Position numbers and translations under genes: made by a program
Shown: one piece after another, positions 15,834-23,961 of the stretch
Position numbering within the stretch: the stretch's first letter is position 1
Layout of the letters: each line of letters begins with the position of its first letter
Notes under the pieces: model-generated
Databases searched by the model: none
What the model saw: only the letters and a program-made list of their open reading frames with translations
Told to the model about the DNA's origin: nothing
Assembly: GCA_964383855.1 (NCBI GenBank)
Contig: CAYLIP010000015.1
Span: forward strand, 1 to 47,881
Origin: CAZHAC01 sp964383855
Lineage (GTDB): Bacteria > Chloroflexota > Dormibacteria > Dormibacterales > Dormibacteraceae
Length of the DNA stretch: 47,881 nt
Reading direction: 5' to 3'

Positions 15834-15938
15834 GTGACCTGGAAGACCCGGATGCTGGCGTTCGCGATGGCCGCTTCGACCCTCGCCGTGCTCGCCCTGG
15901 CGAGCGGTGCCGACTGGTTCGGCGGACGCGACTGGTAG
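15834..15938 (+). CDS. 34-residue exported peptide
   Basis: A GTG-initiated reading frame with a strong purine-rich Shine-Dalgarno region. The product starts MTWKTRMLAFAMAASTLAV, continues with LALASGA, and ends DWFGGRDW. This is a typical signal peptide: basic N-region, about 18 hydrophobic residues, and small residues (ALASGA) suited to signal peptidase. Cleavage would release only about 8-11 residues, rich in Trp, Asp and Gly. It lies on the opposite strand between two response-regulator genes and next to a giant sensor kinase. A secreted signal or a small membrane regulator are possible. I do not recognise a family. Confidence 0.62.
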   Translation: MTWKTRMLAFAMAASTLAVLALASGADWFGGRDW

Positions 15939-15960
15939 CCCCAAACCGCCAATAGCTCTT

Positions 15961-16392
15961 TTACTGCTCCCCGCGGCGATTCCGCCACCGTCGGATCGCC
16001 ACGGGGAGCAGCGCGTATAGATCGGCTCGATCCACCGCCTTGCTCATGTAGCCGACGACATCGGGATCCTCGGTCCCCGACGGAAAGACCGGATATGCCG
16101 TATAGAAGATCACCGGCAGCGGCATCCCCTGTGAGCGCAGCTCCGAGAGCAGCGCCCAGCCGTCCATCGGTTCCGGAAGCATGAGGTCGATGATCGCCAC
16201 CTCCGGCCGGGCCGACTTCGCGACCTCGAGCGCCTCGACCGCGTCCTGGGCCAGCGCGACCTGGTATCCGAGCATCCGGAGGTCGGTTTCCAGGATCACG
16301 CGCCAGGCGCGCTCGTCATCCACGACCAGGACCCTGGCACCGATCAGATCTGAGGGTGGCGGCTCGATCGGTTTCGGTGGCGTAAAGGGCAT
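15961..16392 (-). CDS. Single-domain response regulator (REC only, Spo0F/CheY-like)
   Basis: 143 residues: a Pro-rich lead (TPPKPIEPPPSD) then one receiver domain with 'RVLVVDDERAW', phosphoacceptor Asp69 in 'AIIDLMLPEPMDGW', 'VIFYTAYPV' and Lys118 in 'YMSKAVD'. There is no output domain; it ends in the basic tail 'RRWRNRRGEQ'. It is divergent from the histidine kinase with a 27-base gap, so they share a control region. Such proteins act as phosphate shuttles or bind a partner. The ATG at 16392 is chosen because it opens the Pro-rich lead and has TATACT 11 bases upstream. Confidence 0.88.
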   Translation of the reverse strand: MPFTPPKPIEPPPSDLIGARVLVVDDERAWRVILETDLRMLGYQVALAQDAVEALEVAKSARPEVAIIDLMLPEPMDGWALLSELRSQGMPLPVIFYTAYPVFPSGTEDPDVVGYMSKAVDRADLYALLPVAIRRWRNRRGEQ

Positions 16393-16411
16393 CCCGATCG
16401 GGCAGTATATC
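16393..16411. promoter_or_regulatory. Overlapping divergent promoters of REC-only gene and histidine kinase, with 10-base palindrome
   Basis: CCCGATCGGG at 16393-16402 is a perfect palindrome next to the REC-only ATG. TATACT on the minus strand (16409-16404) lies 11 bases before that ATG. TATATC on the plus strand (16406-16411) lies 8 bases before the kinase ATG at 16420. The two -10 elements overlap, so both promoters could not be occupied at once. The palindrome is a candidate operator. Confidence 0.55.
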
Positions 16412-16419
16412 GGCGGTCC

Positions 16420-19400
16420 ATGGCGCAAACCTTGAATTACCGCCCAAGAGCCACCAGCCGGCGCGACATCATCGCCGCGCTGCGAGCCTGCTCCACCGAG
16501 GCCGACGTGGTGCAGGTGCTCTTCCAGGGCCTGAGCCCCCAGTACGGCTACGACGTGGTCTCGCTCCAGGTGCTCGAGCGCGAGGGCTGGTACCACGCGA
16601 CCGCGGTCGACGCCGGCCTGCTCCAGGACATCCGGCGCCGGCGCCTCGACGAGACGCCGTGGGGTCCCTACTACCTGGAGGGCGAGACCAGTGTCTACCA
16701 GGTGCCGATGGCGCCGGTGGGCCTCAACCCCTCCCGCGGCCTGGGCGCCCGGCGCACCCCGCAGACCGTCATCTTCGTGCCCATCGAGCACGGCCGCATG
16801 GTCACCGGCGCCGTCCTCTACCAGACCTACGAGCGGCGCGATCCCTCGCAGGGCGAGCTGGAGGCGCTGAAGGAGATCCACCGCCACCTCGGCGTGGTGG
16901 TCGCCAACGCCTACCTCAACGAGCTCACCCGGAACCAGGCGGTCCGCCTCTCCGCCCTCAACGCGATCGCGCGAGCCCTGGCCTCGACGCTCGAGGAGGA
17001 GAGCGTGGTCGCCGCGCTCCAGGCGGCGATCGCGCCCCTGCTACCGGTTGACGTGGTCGAGCTGGTCGTCGACGAGGACGACGGCACCGGCCGCCTCCAC
17101 GTGCTGCGGGCGGGAACGCGGCAGACCAGCACGCGGCTGCCCGCGGGCTCGCCGCGCATCGCGGTCGCCCATCGCGTCATGGGTTCGGGCGAGACGCACC
17201 TCCAGGTGGAGGGCGAGGGGTCGTACGCGTCCGGCATCTGGGTGCCGATCCACGAGGGTGGCGCGGTGCGCGCCGTGCTCTCGATCCATCACCGCCAGCC
17301 GCACGCCTACGAGGAGTCGAGCGTCACCTTCCTGACCCAGGTCGCGGACGAGGTGGCGCTGGCTCTGCGAACCGCTCGCAGCTACGACGCCTTGCAGTCG
17401 GAGCGGCGCCGGCTGGAGGTCGTCAACGCCGTCGGCCGCCGGCTCGCCTCCTCGCTCGACCGCTGGTCGATCATGCGCACCCTGCGCGAGGAGCTCGCCC
17501 GCCATCTGCACTTCGACAGCTTTGCCCTGGCCACGATCAAGGAGGGCGCGGATGGCCCGATGGCCGAGGGGTATACGTACATCTCGGGTCAGGAGGAGGA
17601 GGTCTACACCGTCCCCCTGGCTGCCGCCGGCCCCTCCCGGGAGGCGTACGAGACGGGCCGGCCGGTCCTGGTCCGCCGCTCGCGGTGGGCCAAGGAGGTG
17701 GAGGCGCAGCGCCCCGCCCCCGAGCGCCTGATCCGAGGCGAGGGCGCGATCCACTATGTCGGCCGCGCCACCGGCGAGTCCAGCCGCGTCGTCTCCCGGT
17801 CGCTGGTCTGGGTGCCGGTTCGCCACGGCGACCACATCTCGGCCCTCCTCTCCCTGCAGTCGTACCGCGCCGACGCCTTCAACGACTGGCACGTCCAGCT
17901 GCTGCAGGACGTCGGCGCTCATGTCAGCCTGGCGCTCGCCAACGCCGAGCACTTCGCGGCCGCGCAGACCGAGCGCCGGCGCCTGGAGGCCCTGCACGTG
18001 CTCGAGCTGGGCGTCGCCGGCTCCAGCGACGAGCGCGAGATCGCGGAGGCGGTGTTCACCGGCATCCGGGGCTACATCCAGGATGCCAACGTGGTCCTCG
18101 CCTTTCTCGACCAGGCCGGCCAGCTGACCGGCTACGGCTCCGAGGATGAGGTCACCCTCACCCTCGACGCCAAGCCGCCCGAGCGCAGCACCTACTTCCG
18201 GCGTGTCCAGGAGTCGGGCAGCACGATCGTCGAGCGGGTCCCCGACCACCTGATGCAGGCCAAGGGCTACGGGTGGCGGGGGCTGCACGACAACCGGATG
18301 CCGCGGCAGGTGATCTGGGTCCCGATCGCGCAGGACCAGCGAGTCATCGCCGCCCTGTCGGTGCAGCGCATCGAGGACCGGGGCTTCAGCCCTGACGAGG
18401 TGACGCTGGTCGAGAGCGCGGCGCCCGTGGTCGGCATCGCGCTGCGGACGGTGCGCCTGCACCGGGCCAACGAGATGGCGCTGGCCCACTCCGTCCGCAT
18501 GCAGGAGGTGGCCGGGCTCGCCGGCCACGACCTCGACAGCGTGGTTCGCAGCATCGCCGAGCAGTCGAGGACCATGCTGGCGGCGAGCGGCGCCGCCTGC
18601 TGGGCGATCGACGCCGAGGGCCGCACCGGCGCGCAGGCCTACAGCGGCGACGGCACCGCGCTCAAGGTGCTCGAGTGGGCCGGGCGCCGCGCCGACGGAG
18701 TCTGGGCCGACCCCCCGCGCTCGACCATGACCGGCACCGAGGGCGACATCGAGTGGGCCCTCATTCCCCTCTGGTACGCGGACGTGCTGGTGGGCGCGCT
18801 CGGCTCGGTGCATCCGGGCGGCGCCATGGAGCAGCCCGGCTCGGGCCCGGCCGACTTCGCGCGCCACGCCGCCATCGCGATCGAGAACTCCCGCCTGGCC
18901 GCGGAGACGCGCGACCGCATCCGGACCCTGGAGGCGGTCGCGGCCTTCACCGAGATCGACATCACTCAACCGGCGCGCACGCGCGAGGAGATGGCTCACC
19001 TGGTCGAGCGAGCGCTGGCCGCCGCCCGCGGCTCGCTCTGGCTGCTCGAGGAGGACGAGCTGGTCCGCGTCGGCGGCGATCAGCGCGCGACTCCCGCCGA
19101 CGCCGAAGGTTTGGCCCGGGACCTCCGCCACGAGGAGCCGCCGGCGCGCGTGCAGGCGCTGCTGCTCACGCTGGGCGGCGGCCCCGACGCCGTGGCCACG
19201 CCCGTGCTCGTCGACGGCCGGCTGGGCGGGCTGATCGTTGCCGACGGCTCCGTCGGCTCCCGGGTCGAGACCCGCCGCCTGGTCTCGGTGCTGGCCGGCC
19301 AGGCCGGCGTCGTGCTCGGCCGCCTGCGCCTGGTCGACGCCCTGGACCGGGAGCGCCGGATGATGGACGCGATCCTGCGTCACTCGCCGGTCGGCGTCAT

Positions 19401-20412
19401 CCTCGAGGACCCGGAGAGCCGCGTCATGTTCGCCAACCCGGAGGCCGAGCAGCTCTACGGCATGACCGCCGAGGCGATGGTCGGCCGCGAGCTGGAGTCG
19501 ATCCTGGAGGAGGCCGGCACCGCGGTCCAGTACGACGTGGACGACGAGCCCGGCGCCCCAAGGGTGCTGCGCCTGGCCGATCCGGAGCGCATCATCGAGA
19601 TCCGCCGGGTCGCCATTCCCGGAGGTCCCGGGCAGCCCCCCCGCAGCCTCACTCTGCACGAGGACGTGACGCGGGAGCGCCAGGCGCTGGAGGCCAAGGA
19701 CCTGATGCTGCGCGCCATCGGCCACGAGGTCAGGAGCCCGGCCGCCGCCATGCGCTCCACGCTGGCCGGCATCCTGCAGTGGCAGAACGTGATGGACCCC
19801 GAGCAGCGGGGCGCGCTCCTGACCGAGGCCTACGAGATGTCCGACCGGCTCCTGAGCCTGGTCGAGGGCCAGCTCATCATCTCGAAGCTGGAGACCCGGC
19901 GGTTCGAGCCGAACGCCTCGGCCGTCCACCTGGCGACCTCGATCGACCACGTGATGACGGTCCTCCACCACCGCTACGGGGAGCGCAGCCAGCGGGTCGA
20001 CTTCACGATCCCGCCCGACCTGCCGGCCGCCTTCTGCGAGCCCACCCACCTCGACCAGGTGCTGACCAACCTGGTCGGCAACGCGCTCGAGTACACCTCG
20101 GCCCGGGTCAAGGTCTCGGCCAGGAGGCTCGACCGCGGCTGGCTCGAGGTCACGGTCTCCGATGAGGGCCAGGGCCTGCCCCCTGAGCGCGTGGAATCGC
20201 TCTTCCGGAAGACCGCGCTGGCCGGGCAGAACCGGGCCCGGGGCGGCCTCGGGCTGGGCCTCTACTTCTGCCGCCTGGTGGTGGAGCGATCCTTCGGCGG
20301 CCGGATCTGGCTGGCCGCAACCGGGCGGACGGGCACGACCTTCAAGTTCACCGTCCAGGCGGCCATGGAAGCCGAGCGGCCGCAGGCGCAGCAGGCAGCC
20401 GGCTCGGGGTGA
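16420..20412 (+). CDS. Giant soluble histidine kinase: tandem GAF-like modules, PAS, HisKA, HATPase
   Basis: 1330 residues with no evident membrane segment. About six GAF-sized modules span roughly 15-985, several separated by 'ERRRLE'-type helical linkers and ending in repeated phrases such as 'VIFVPIEHG', 'GIWVPIHEGG', 'LVWVPVRHGD' and 'VIWVPIAQD'. A PAS domain follows (~990-1085: 'RHSPVGVILEDPESRVMFAN'), then HisKA with 'AIGHEVRSPAAAM' (His ~1102). The HATPase domain is intact: N box 'TNLVGNALEYTS', G1 'SDEGQGLP', G2 'GGLGLGLYFC'. It should sense intracellular small molecules or redox/light cues and autophosphorylate. Its stop overlaps the start of the next gene as GTGA. Confidence 0.93.
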   Translation: MAQTLNYRPRATSRRDIIAALRACSTEADVVQVLFQGLSPQYGYDVVSLQVLEREGWYHATAVDAGLLQDIRRRRLDETPWGPYYLEGETSVYQVPMAPVGLNPSRGLGARRTPQTVIFVPIEHGRMVTGAVLYQTYERRDPSQGELEALKEIHRHLGVVVANAYLNELTRNQAVRLSALNAIARALASTLEEESVVAALQAAIAPLLPVDVVELVVDEDDGTGRLHVLRAGTRQTSTRLPAGSPRIAVAHRVMGSGETHLQVEGEGSYASGIWVPIHEGGAVRAVLSIHHRQPHAYEESSVTFLTQVADEVALALRTARSYDALQSERRRLEVVNAVGRRLASSLDRWSIMRTLREELARHLHFDSFALATIKEGADGPMAEGYTYISGQEEEVYTVPLAAAGPSREAYETGRPVLVRRSRWAKEVEAQRPAPERLIRGEGAIHYVGRATGESSRVVSRSLVWVPVRHGDHISALLSLQSYRADAFNDWHVQLLQDVGAHVSLALANAEHFAAAQTERRRLEALHVLELGVAGSSDEREIAEAVFTGIRGYIQDANVVLAFLDQAGQLTGYGSEDEVTLTLDAKPPERSTYFRRVQESGSTIVERVPDHLMQAKGYGWRGLHDNRMPRQVIWVPIAQDQRVIAALSVQRIEDRGFSPDEVTLVESAAPVVGIALRTVRLHRANEMALAHSVRMQEVAGLAGHDLDSVVRSIAEQSRTMLAASGAACWAIDAEGRTGAQAYSGDGTALKVLEWAGRRADGVWADPPRSTMTGTEGDIEWALIPLWYADVLVGALGSVHPGGAMEQPGSGPADFARHAAIAIENSRLAAETRDRIRTLEAVAAFTEIDITQPARTREEMAHLVERALAAARGSLWLLEEDELVRVGGDQRATPADAEGLARDLRHEEPPARVQALLLTLGGGPDAVATPVLVDGRLGGLIVADGSVGSRVETRRLVSVLAGQAGVVLGRLRLVDALDRERRMMDAILRHSPVGVILEDPESRVMFANPEAEQLYGMTAEAMVGRELESILEEAGTAVQYDVDDEPGAPRVLRLADPERIIEIRRVAIPGGPGQPPRSLTLHEDVTRERQALEAKDLMLRAIGHEVRSPAAAMRSTLAGILQWQNVMDPEQRGALLTEAYEMSDRLLSLVEGQLIISKLETRRFEPNASAVHLATSIDHVMTVLHHRYGERSQRVDFTIPPDLPAAFCEPTHLDQVLTNLVGNALEYTSARVKVSARRLDRGWLEVTVSDEGQGLPPERVESLFRKTALAGQNRARGGLGLGLYFCRLVVERSFGGRIWLAATGRTGTTFKFTVQAAMEAERPQAQQAAGSG

Positions 20413-21152
20413 GCGAGGCGGGGCCCCGGCTGTGGGCGCGCGTCGGCGGTGGCCTGGAGGCGATCGAGACCGGCGAGCGCCACGGCCCGGTCGATCCCGA
20501 CATGCCCCCGCCCGGCCGCGTCGAGTGGAAGCCGCTCACGATGGGCGGACGCCTGGTCGGATGGACCGACGGCGCGGCCACCCCCACGCTGGCCCGCGTG
20601 GCGGCCGAACAGGGAGAGCGGCTGGAGCGCGAGCGCCGCGGCCACCTGCTGGGCCGCCTCGGCCACAAGCTGCGTTCGGCCGTGCTCTCCCTCCAGGAGT
20701 CGGCGCGGCAGGCGGCCTTCGGCCGGCCCGAGCTCCTGGAGAAGCTGTACGAGCAGGCGCAGGAGGTGGGCCGGCGAGCCGCCGCATTGGAGGCGGCGGC
20801 GCTCGAGCCCAAGGACAGCGCGCGCTCGGTGGTGCTGGCCGCGGTGCTCAACACCTCGGCGCCCGAGGCGCACAACCAGATGCCGCCCGAGGCGGTGGTG
20901 CGGGCGCCCGAGCCCGTCCTCTACGAGGCCATGGCGCGCGCCTACGAGTGGATGGGCGGCCCCGGCGTCAGGATCAGCGGGGAGCGAGTGGAGCGCTGGT
21001 GGAAGGTGTCCCTCGAACAGGGCCCGGATCCCCAGCCGATCGCCGCTTACGAGCTTGGCGAGCCGCTGGTGCGCCTGCTCGTCGACATTCACTGCCAGGG
21101 TTGGCTGGATGCGCAGCCGGGGCGCGCCGTCCTCTGGCTGCCCGCCGCCTAG
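20409..21152 (+). CDS. Degenerate histidine-kinase-like protein retaining the H-box (Spo0B-like candidate)
   Basis: 247 residues, translationally coupled to the giant kinase by a GTGA overlap. Residues ~60-145 look like a DHp helical hairpin: 'LLGRLGHKLRSAVLSLQESA' with candidate phospho-His86. The C-terminal part keeps the outline of a HATPase fold, 'YELGEPLVRLLVDIH' then 'QPGRAVLWLPA', resembling the G2 helix and last strand. However, the N box (here 'ARAYEWMGGPG'), the G1 DxGxG and the G2 GxGxG are all missing. It should therefore not bind ATP. Spo0B, a phosphotransferase with a DHp and a dead ATPase-like domain, is the nearest functional analogue. The first 60 residues are unassigned. Confidence 0.72.
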   Translation: MSEAGPRLWARVGGGLEAIETGERHGPVDPDMPPPGRVEWKPLTMGGRLVGWTDGAATPTLARVAAEQGERLERERRGHLLGRLGHKLRSAVLSLQESARQAAFGRPELLEKLYEQAQEVGRRAAALEAAALEPKDSARSVVLAAVLNTSAPEAHNQMPPEAVVRAPEPVLYEAMARAYEWMGGPGVRISGERVERWWKVSLEQGPDPQPIAAYELGEPLVRLLVDIHCQGWLDAQPGRAVLWLPAA

Positions 21153-21214
21153 AAGCCCGGTCCCGGCGAAACGCCTTCCGGGAGACGTCCCGGCCATCCG
21201 TGGAGAATTGGCCG

Positions 21215-21991
21215 GTGACCACCGTCCGCAGGGTCCTGGCCGCCAATCCCGGTCCCTACACCGGCCCCGGCACCAACACCTGGATCGTCGGCGAGGACCC
21301 GGTGGTGGCCGTGATCGACCCCGGTCCGGATGACCAGCCGCATCTGGAGACCATCCTGGCTCGGCTCGGAGGCACACCGGTGGGCGCCATCCTGGTCACG
21401 CACTCGCACGCCGACCACCTGCCGCTCGCTGCGCGCCTCGCCGAGCGCACGGGCGCCCGGGTCCTGCGCTGGCCCGAGCTGGCCGACGGCGACGTGGTCC
21501 GCGTCGGCCGGCTGAGCCTCACCGCGCTCTTCACCCCCGGCCATGCCCCGGATCATGTCGCCTTCTGGCACGAGGAGGACCGGGTGCTCTTCACGGGCGA
21601 CCTGATCCTTGGCCGGGGCAGCTCGATGGTGACCTATCCCGAGGGCGACGTCGCCGCCTACCTGCGCTCGCTCGAGCGCGTCGCCGAGCTCGAGCCCCGG
21701 ATGCTCTTTCCCGGCCACTGGGACCCGGTCGACGAGGCGGCGGCCAAGATCGCCGAGTACCGGACCCACCGCCTCCAGCGCGAGCGCCAGGTGGTGGAGG
21801 CCATGGAGCGCGGTCCCGGCACCGCCGAGGAGCTGACGCGCCGGGTCTACGCGAGCGAGGTCGGCGACAGCTCGCCGCTGCTGCGCGCGGCCGAGATGAC
21901 GCTGCGCGCCCACCTGCGCAAGCTGGTCGACGAGGGTCGCGCCGAGGTCACGGCCGGTTCTGGCGGTGAAACCTACCGGCTGGTGGGCTGA
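21215..21991 (+). CDS. MBL-fold metallo-hydrolase (LACTB2/glyoxalase II-like)
   Basis: 258 residues. The zinc site is visible: 'VTHSHADHLPLA' (HxHxDH), 'TPGHAPDHVAF', 'FTGDLILG' and 'LFPGHWDP'. The opening 'NPGPYTGPGTNTWIVG' is typical of the LACTB2-like branch. A C-terminal winged-helix-like segment (~195-255) includes 'LRKLVDEGRAE'. Relatives are thioester hydrolases or RNA endonucleases; I cannot decide. GTG at 21215 has GGAG nine bases upstream; another in-frame GTG at 21200 is possible. It follows the signalling operon after 62 bases. Confidence 0.88.
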   Translation: MTTVRRVLAANPGPYTGPGTNTWIVGEDPVVAVIDPGPDDQPHLETILARLGGTPVGAILVTHSHADHLPLAARLAERTGARVLRWPELADGDVVRVGRLSLTALFTPGHAPDHVAFWHEEDRVLFTGDLILGRGSSMVTYPEGDVAAYLRSLERVAELEPRMLFPGHWDPVDEAAAKIAEYRTHRLQRERQVVEAMERGPGTAEELTRRVYASEVGDSSPLLRAAEMTLRAHLRKLVDEGRAEVTAGSGGETYRLVG

Positions 21992-21997
21992 GGGGAC

Positions 21998-22657
21998 TCA
22001 GCGGCGTCCCCGCCAGTCGTCGCGGGGCGAACCCGGCCAGCCGGCGGGCAGCGGCCCCGGATCGGCGGGCGCGCCCGACAGCCAGGGCATGGGGTCGACC
22101 GGGACGCCGCCCCACCGGATCTCGAAATGCAGGTGGGGCCCGGTCGAGTTGCCGGTGCTGCCGACGTAGCCGATGACGTCGCCCGCCCGGACCGGCTGGC
22201 CCCAGGCGACGGCGGTGCGAACCATGTGCCCGTAGACCGTGGAGAGGCCGCCCGGCTCCTGGATGAGGACGTGGTTGCCGTAGCGGTCGGCATCCTGGAA
22301 GGGATAGGCGAGACCGCTGCCGGCGGCCCGGATGGGCGTTCCCTGCGGCATCGCCAGGTCGAGTCCGGTGTGGAATCCGCCCGGGCATTCGCCGGCCGGG
22401 CGTTCGAGCTCGAAGTTGGTGCAGCCGTACGGCTGAGTCAGCACGTAGCCGGTGAGCGGCCAGCGCTCCCGCGGAGTGCCGGAGTAGGCGGGACCGGCGG
22501 GGGCGGGCAGGACCGCCAGCCACTGCTGCACGCCGATCACGAAGTGGCGGCCGGGGTCGTTCTCGCCCGGTGTGCGGTCGGGCGTGGCGGTTGGCGGGCC
22601 CGCGGCCACCGCGAGAAGGGGCGCGGCGATGGCGGCGAGCAGGAGTTGGCGGCGCAA
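21998..22657 (-). CDS. Exported M23 (LytM-type) peptidase
   Basis: About 219 residues. It starts MRRQLLLAAIAAPLLAVAAG, an export signal, followed by a Pro/Thr-rich linker. The C-terminal LytM domain has 'YGCTNFELERP', 'GGFHTGLDLAMPQGTPI' (first His and Asp zinc ligands), 'STVYGHM' and 'GPHLHFEIRWGG' (HxH). Thus the metal site is complete and it should be an active peptidoglycan endopeptidase. A TTG start is inferred: it opens the signal peptide and TACCAT lies 10 bases upstream. It is divergent from rlmN with overlapping promoters and convergent with the MBL gene (6-base gap). Confidence 0.87.
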   Translation of the reverse strand: MRRQLLLAAIAAPLLAVAAGPPTATPDRTPGENDPGRHFVIGVQQWLAVLPAPAGPAYSGTPRERWPLTGYVLTQPYGCTNFELERPAGECPGGFHTGLDLAMPQGTPIRAAGSGLAYPFQDADRYGNHVLIQEPGGLSTVYGHMVRTAVAWGQPVRAGDVIGYVGSTGNSTGPHLHFEIRWGGVPVDPMPWLSGAPADPGPLPAGWPGSPRDDWRGRR

Positions 22658-22666
22658 GCTCGTGGG

Positions 22667-22673
22667 TATGGTA
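22667..22673. promoter_or_regulatory. Overlapping -10 elements of rlmN (+) and the M23 gene (-)
   Basis: TATGGT at 22667-22672 lies 6 bases before the rlmN GTG (22679). Its near-reverse TACCAT on the minus strand (22673-22668) lies 10 bases before the M23 TTG (22657). Both genes thus appear leaderless and compete for the same bases. Confidence 0.5.
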
Positions 22674-22678
22674 GGTCG

Positions 22679-23716
22679 GTGATCGCGATCAGCAGCCTTC
22701 CGGCGGCCGGCCTCGAGGCGTGGCTGGGCGAGCGCGGGCAGCCTGCCTACCGCGCCCAGCAGGTGCGCTCCTGGCTGGCGCGGGGGGCCGCGTCGTTCGA
22801 GGCGATGACCGACCTCCCGGCCGCGCTCCGCGTCGACCTGGCGGCGGCCTTCCGGGTCAGCTCGCTGGAGGAGATCGCGCGGTCGGAGGTGGACGGCGAC
22901 CAGACGACCAAGCTCCTCTACCGGCTGGACGGCGGCTACACGGTCGAGGCGGTGATCATGCGGTACGCGCGCCGCTCCACCCTCTGCATCTCCTCGCAGG
23001 TCGGATGCCCGATCGGCTGTCCCTTCTGCGCCACCGGGCAGGGTCCTTTCGGCCGCAACCTCAAGGCGCACGAGATCGTCGACCAGGCTCTCGACGCCAA
23101 CCGGATTCTGCTCGGCGAGGGCCGGCGGCTCACGCACGTCGTCTTCATGGGCATGGGTGAGCCGCTCGCCAACTACGACCAGGTGATGGAGTCCGTGCGC
23201 GGCATCGCCGACCCGGGGCTTCTGGGCATCTCCCCGCGCCGAATCACCATCTCGACCTCGGGCCTGGTCTCGAGGATGGAGCGGCTGGCCGGGGAGGGGC
23301 TGCCCTTCACGCTCGCGATCTCGCTGCACGCCGCGCGCGACGAGCTCCGCGACGTCCTGGTCCCGGTCAACCGCAAGCATCCACTGGCCGAGCTGGTCGC
23401 CGCCGCGCGCGATTTCGCGGAGAGGACGGGGCGGCGGGTGTCCTACGAGTACGTGCTCCTGGCCGGCGTCAACGACAGCGAGCGGGACGCACGCGAGCTC
23501 GGCCGGCTGCTCGACCGCCGCCTCTCCCACGTCAACCTGATCCCGTTCAACCCGGTGTCGGGGACGTCCTACGCGGCCCCCTCCGAGGCGGCCATCGCGC
23601 GCTTTGCGGCGCAGGTCGCCGCCACCGGTCTTAACGTCACCGTGCGCGACACCAAGGGCCGGTCGGGCGACGCCGCTTGCGGCCAGCTGCGGCAGCGGCT
23701 GCTGGCCTCGGCCTGA
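22679..23716 (+). CDS. rlmN: Dual-specificity RNA methyltransferase RlmN
   Basis: 345-residue radical-SAM enzyme that makes 2-methyladenosine at A2503 of 23S rRNA and in some tRNAs. The iron-sulfur motif is 'CPIGCPFC' (Cys110, 114, 117). 'FMGMGEPLANYD' is the SAM-binding GGE-like motif, 'ISLHAARDELR' and 'NLIPFNPV' are typical, and the catalytic methyl-carrying Cys is Cys334 in 'GDAACGQL'. The GTG start gives a normal N-terminus (MIAISSLPAAGLEAWLGE). A longer frame upstream is antisense to the M23 gene. Confidence 0.96.
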   Translation: MIAISSLPAAGLEAWLGERGQPAYRAQQVRSWLARGAASFEAMTDLPAALRVDLAAAFRVSSLEEIARSEVDGDQTTKLLYRLDGGYTVEAVIMRYARRSTLCISSQVGCPIGCPFCATGQGPFGRNLKAHEIVDQALDANRILLGEGRRLTHVVFMGMGEPLANYDQVMESVRGIADPGLLGISPRRITISTSGLVSRMERLAGEGLPFTLAISLHAARDELRDVLVPVNRKHPLAELVAAARDFAERTGRRVSYEYVLLAGVNDSERDARELGRLLDRRLSHVNLIPFNPVSGTSYAAPSEAAIARFAAQVAATGLNVTVRDTKGRSGDAACGQLRQRLLASA

Positions 23717-23776
23717 GGCGGGTCCGGGAAGCGGAAAGCCAATCCCCCCGACCCTGGCTGCGCCGTTTGCTTATAG

Positions 23777-23836
23777 CAGGACTATCAGCTAATATGAGCT
23801 GTCATGGGATATGGAATTGGTGGGCTGATAGTCCTG
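23777..23836. repeat. 13-base perfect inverted repeat bracketing the small membrane peptide start
   Basis: CAGGACTATCAGC at 23777-23789 and GCTGATAGTCCTG at 23824-23836 are exact reverse complements, 34 bases apart. The left arm abuts the -10-like TAATAT (23790-23795). The right arm lies in codons 7-11 of the 25-codon gene. If transcription starts near the ATG at 23804, only the right arm is in the mRNA, so a DNA-level role is more likely than an RNA hairpin. Confidence 0.75.
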
Positions 23837-23881
23837 ATCGTGGTCGTGGTGATCCTCCTCAAGCTCCTGGGCGTGATCTGA
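23804..23881 (+). CDS. 25-residue hydrophobic membrane peptide
   Basis: ATG-initiated frame: MGYGIGGLIVLIVVVVILL followed by KLLGVI, a single membrane helix with one Lys near the end. TAATAT (23790-23795) is 8 bases upstream, fitting a leaderless start, and a good terminator follows at 23892-23919, so this is a compact monocistronic unit. The GGLIVLIVVVVILLKLLG type of peptide resembles small DUF3309/YqaE-like stress-associated membrane peptides in appearance only; family not established. Confidence 0.65.
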   Translation: MGYGIGGLIVLIVVVVILLKLLGVI

Positions 23882-23891
23882 CCGGATAGCC

Positions 23892-23919
23892 GGCCAGCTC
23901 TCCCCGGAGGCTGGCCTTT
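23892..23919 (+). terminator. Rho-independent terminator
   Basis: GGCCAGC (23892-23898) pairs with GCTGGCC (23910-23916), extended inside by CTC/GAG, and is followed by TTT. It ends the small membrane peptide unit. Confidence 0.65.
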
Positions 23920-23961
23920 GCGTTCGCCCCGGCTTTGGGCCGTAGTAGCCTGCGCCGAGCG

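Noticed and set aside
16887..20049. Long open frames antisense to the giant kinase (up to ~1000 codons)
   Set aside because: They are typical high-GC shadow frames: Arg/Gly/His/Asp-rich, no domain, while the sense strand has unmistakable GAF and kinase motifs.
20162..21214. N-terminal extension of the MBL hydrolase through the preceding gene
   Set aside because: The extension is low-complexity Arg/Gly/Ala sequence out of frame with the coupled DHp-like gene; the MBL domain starts naturally at GTG 21215.
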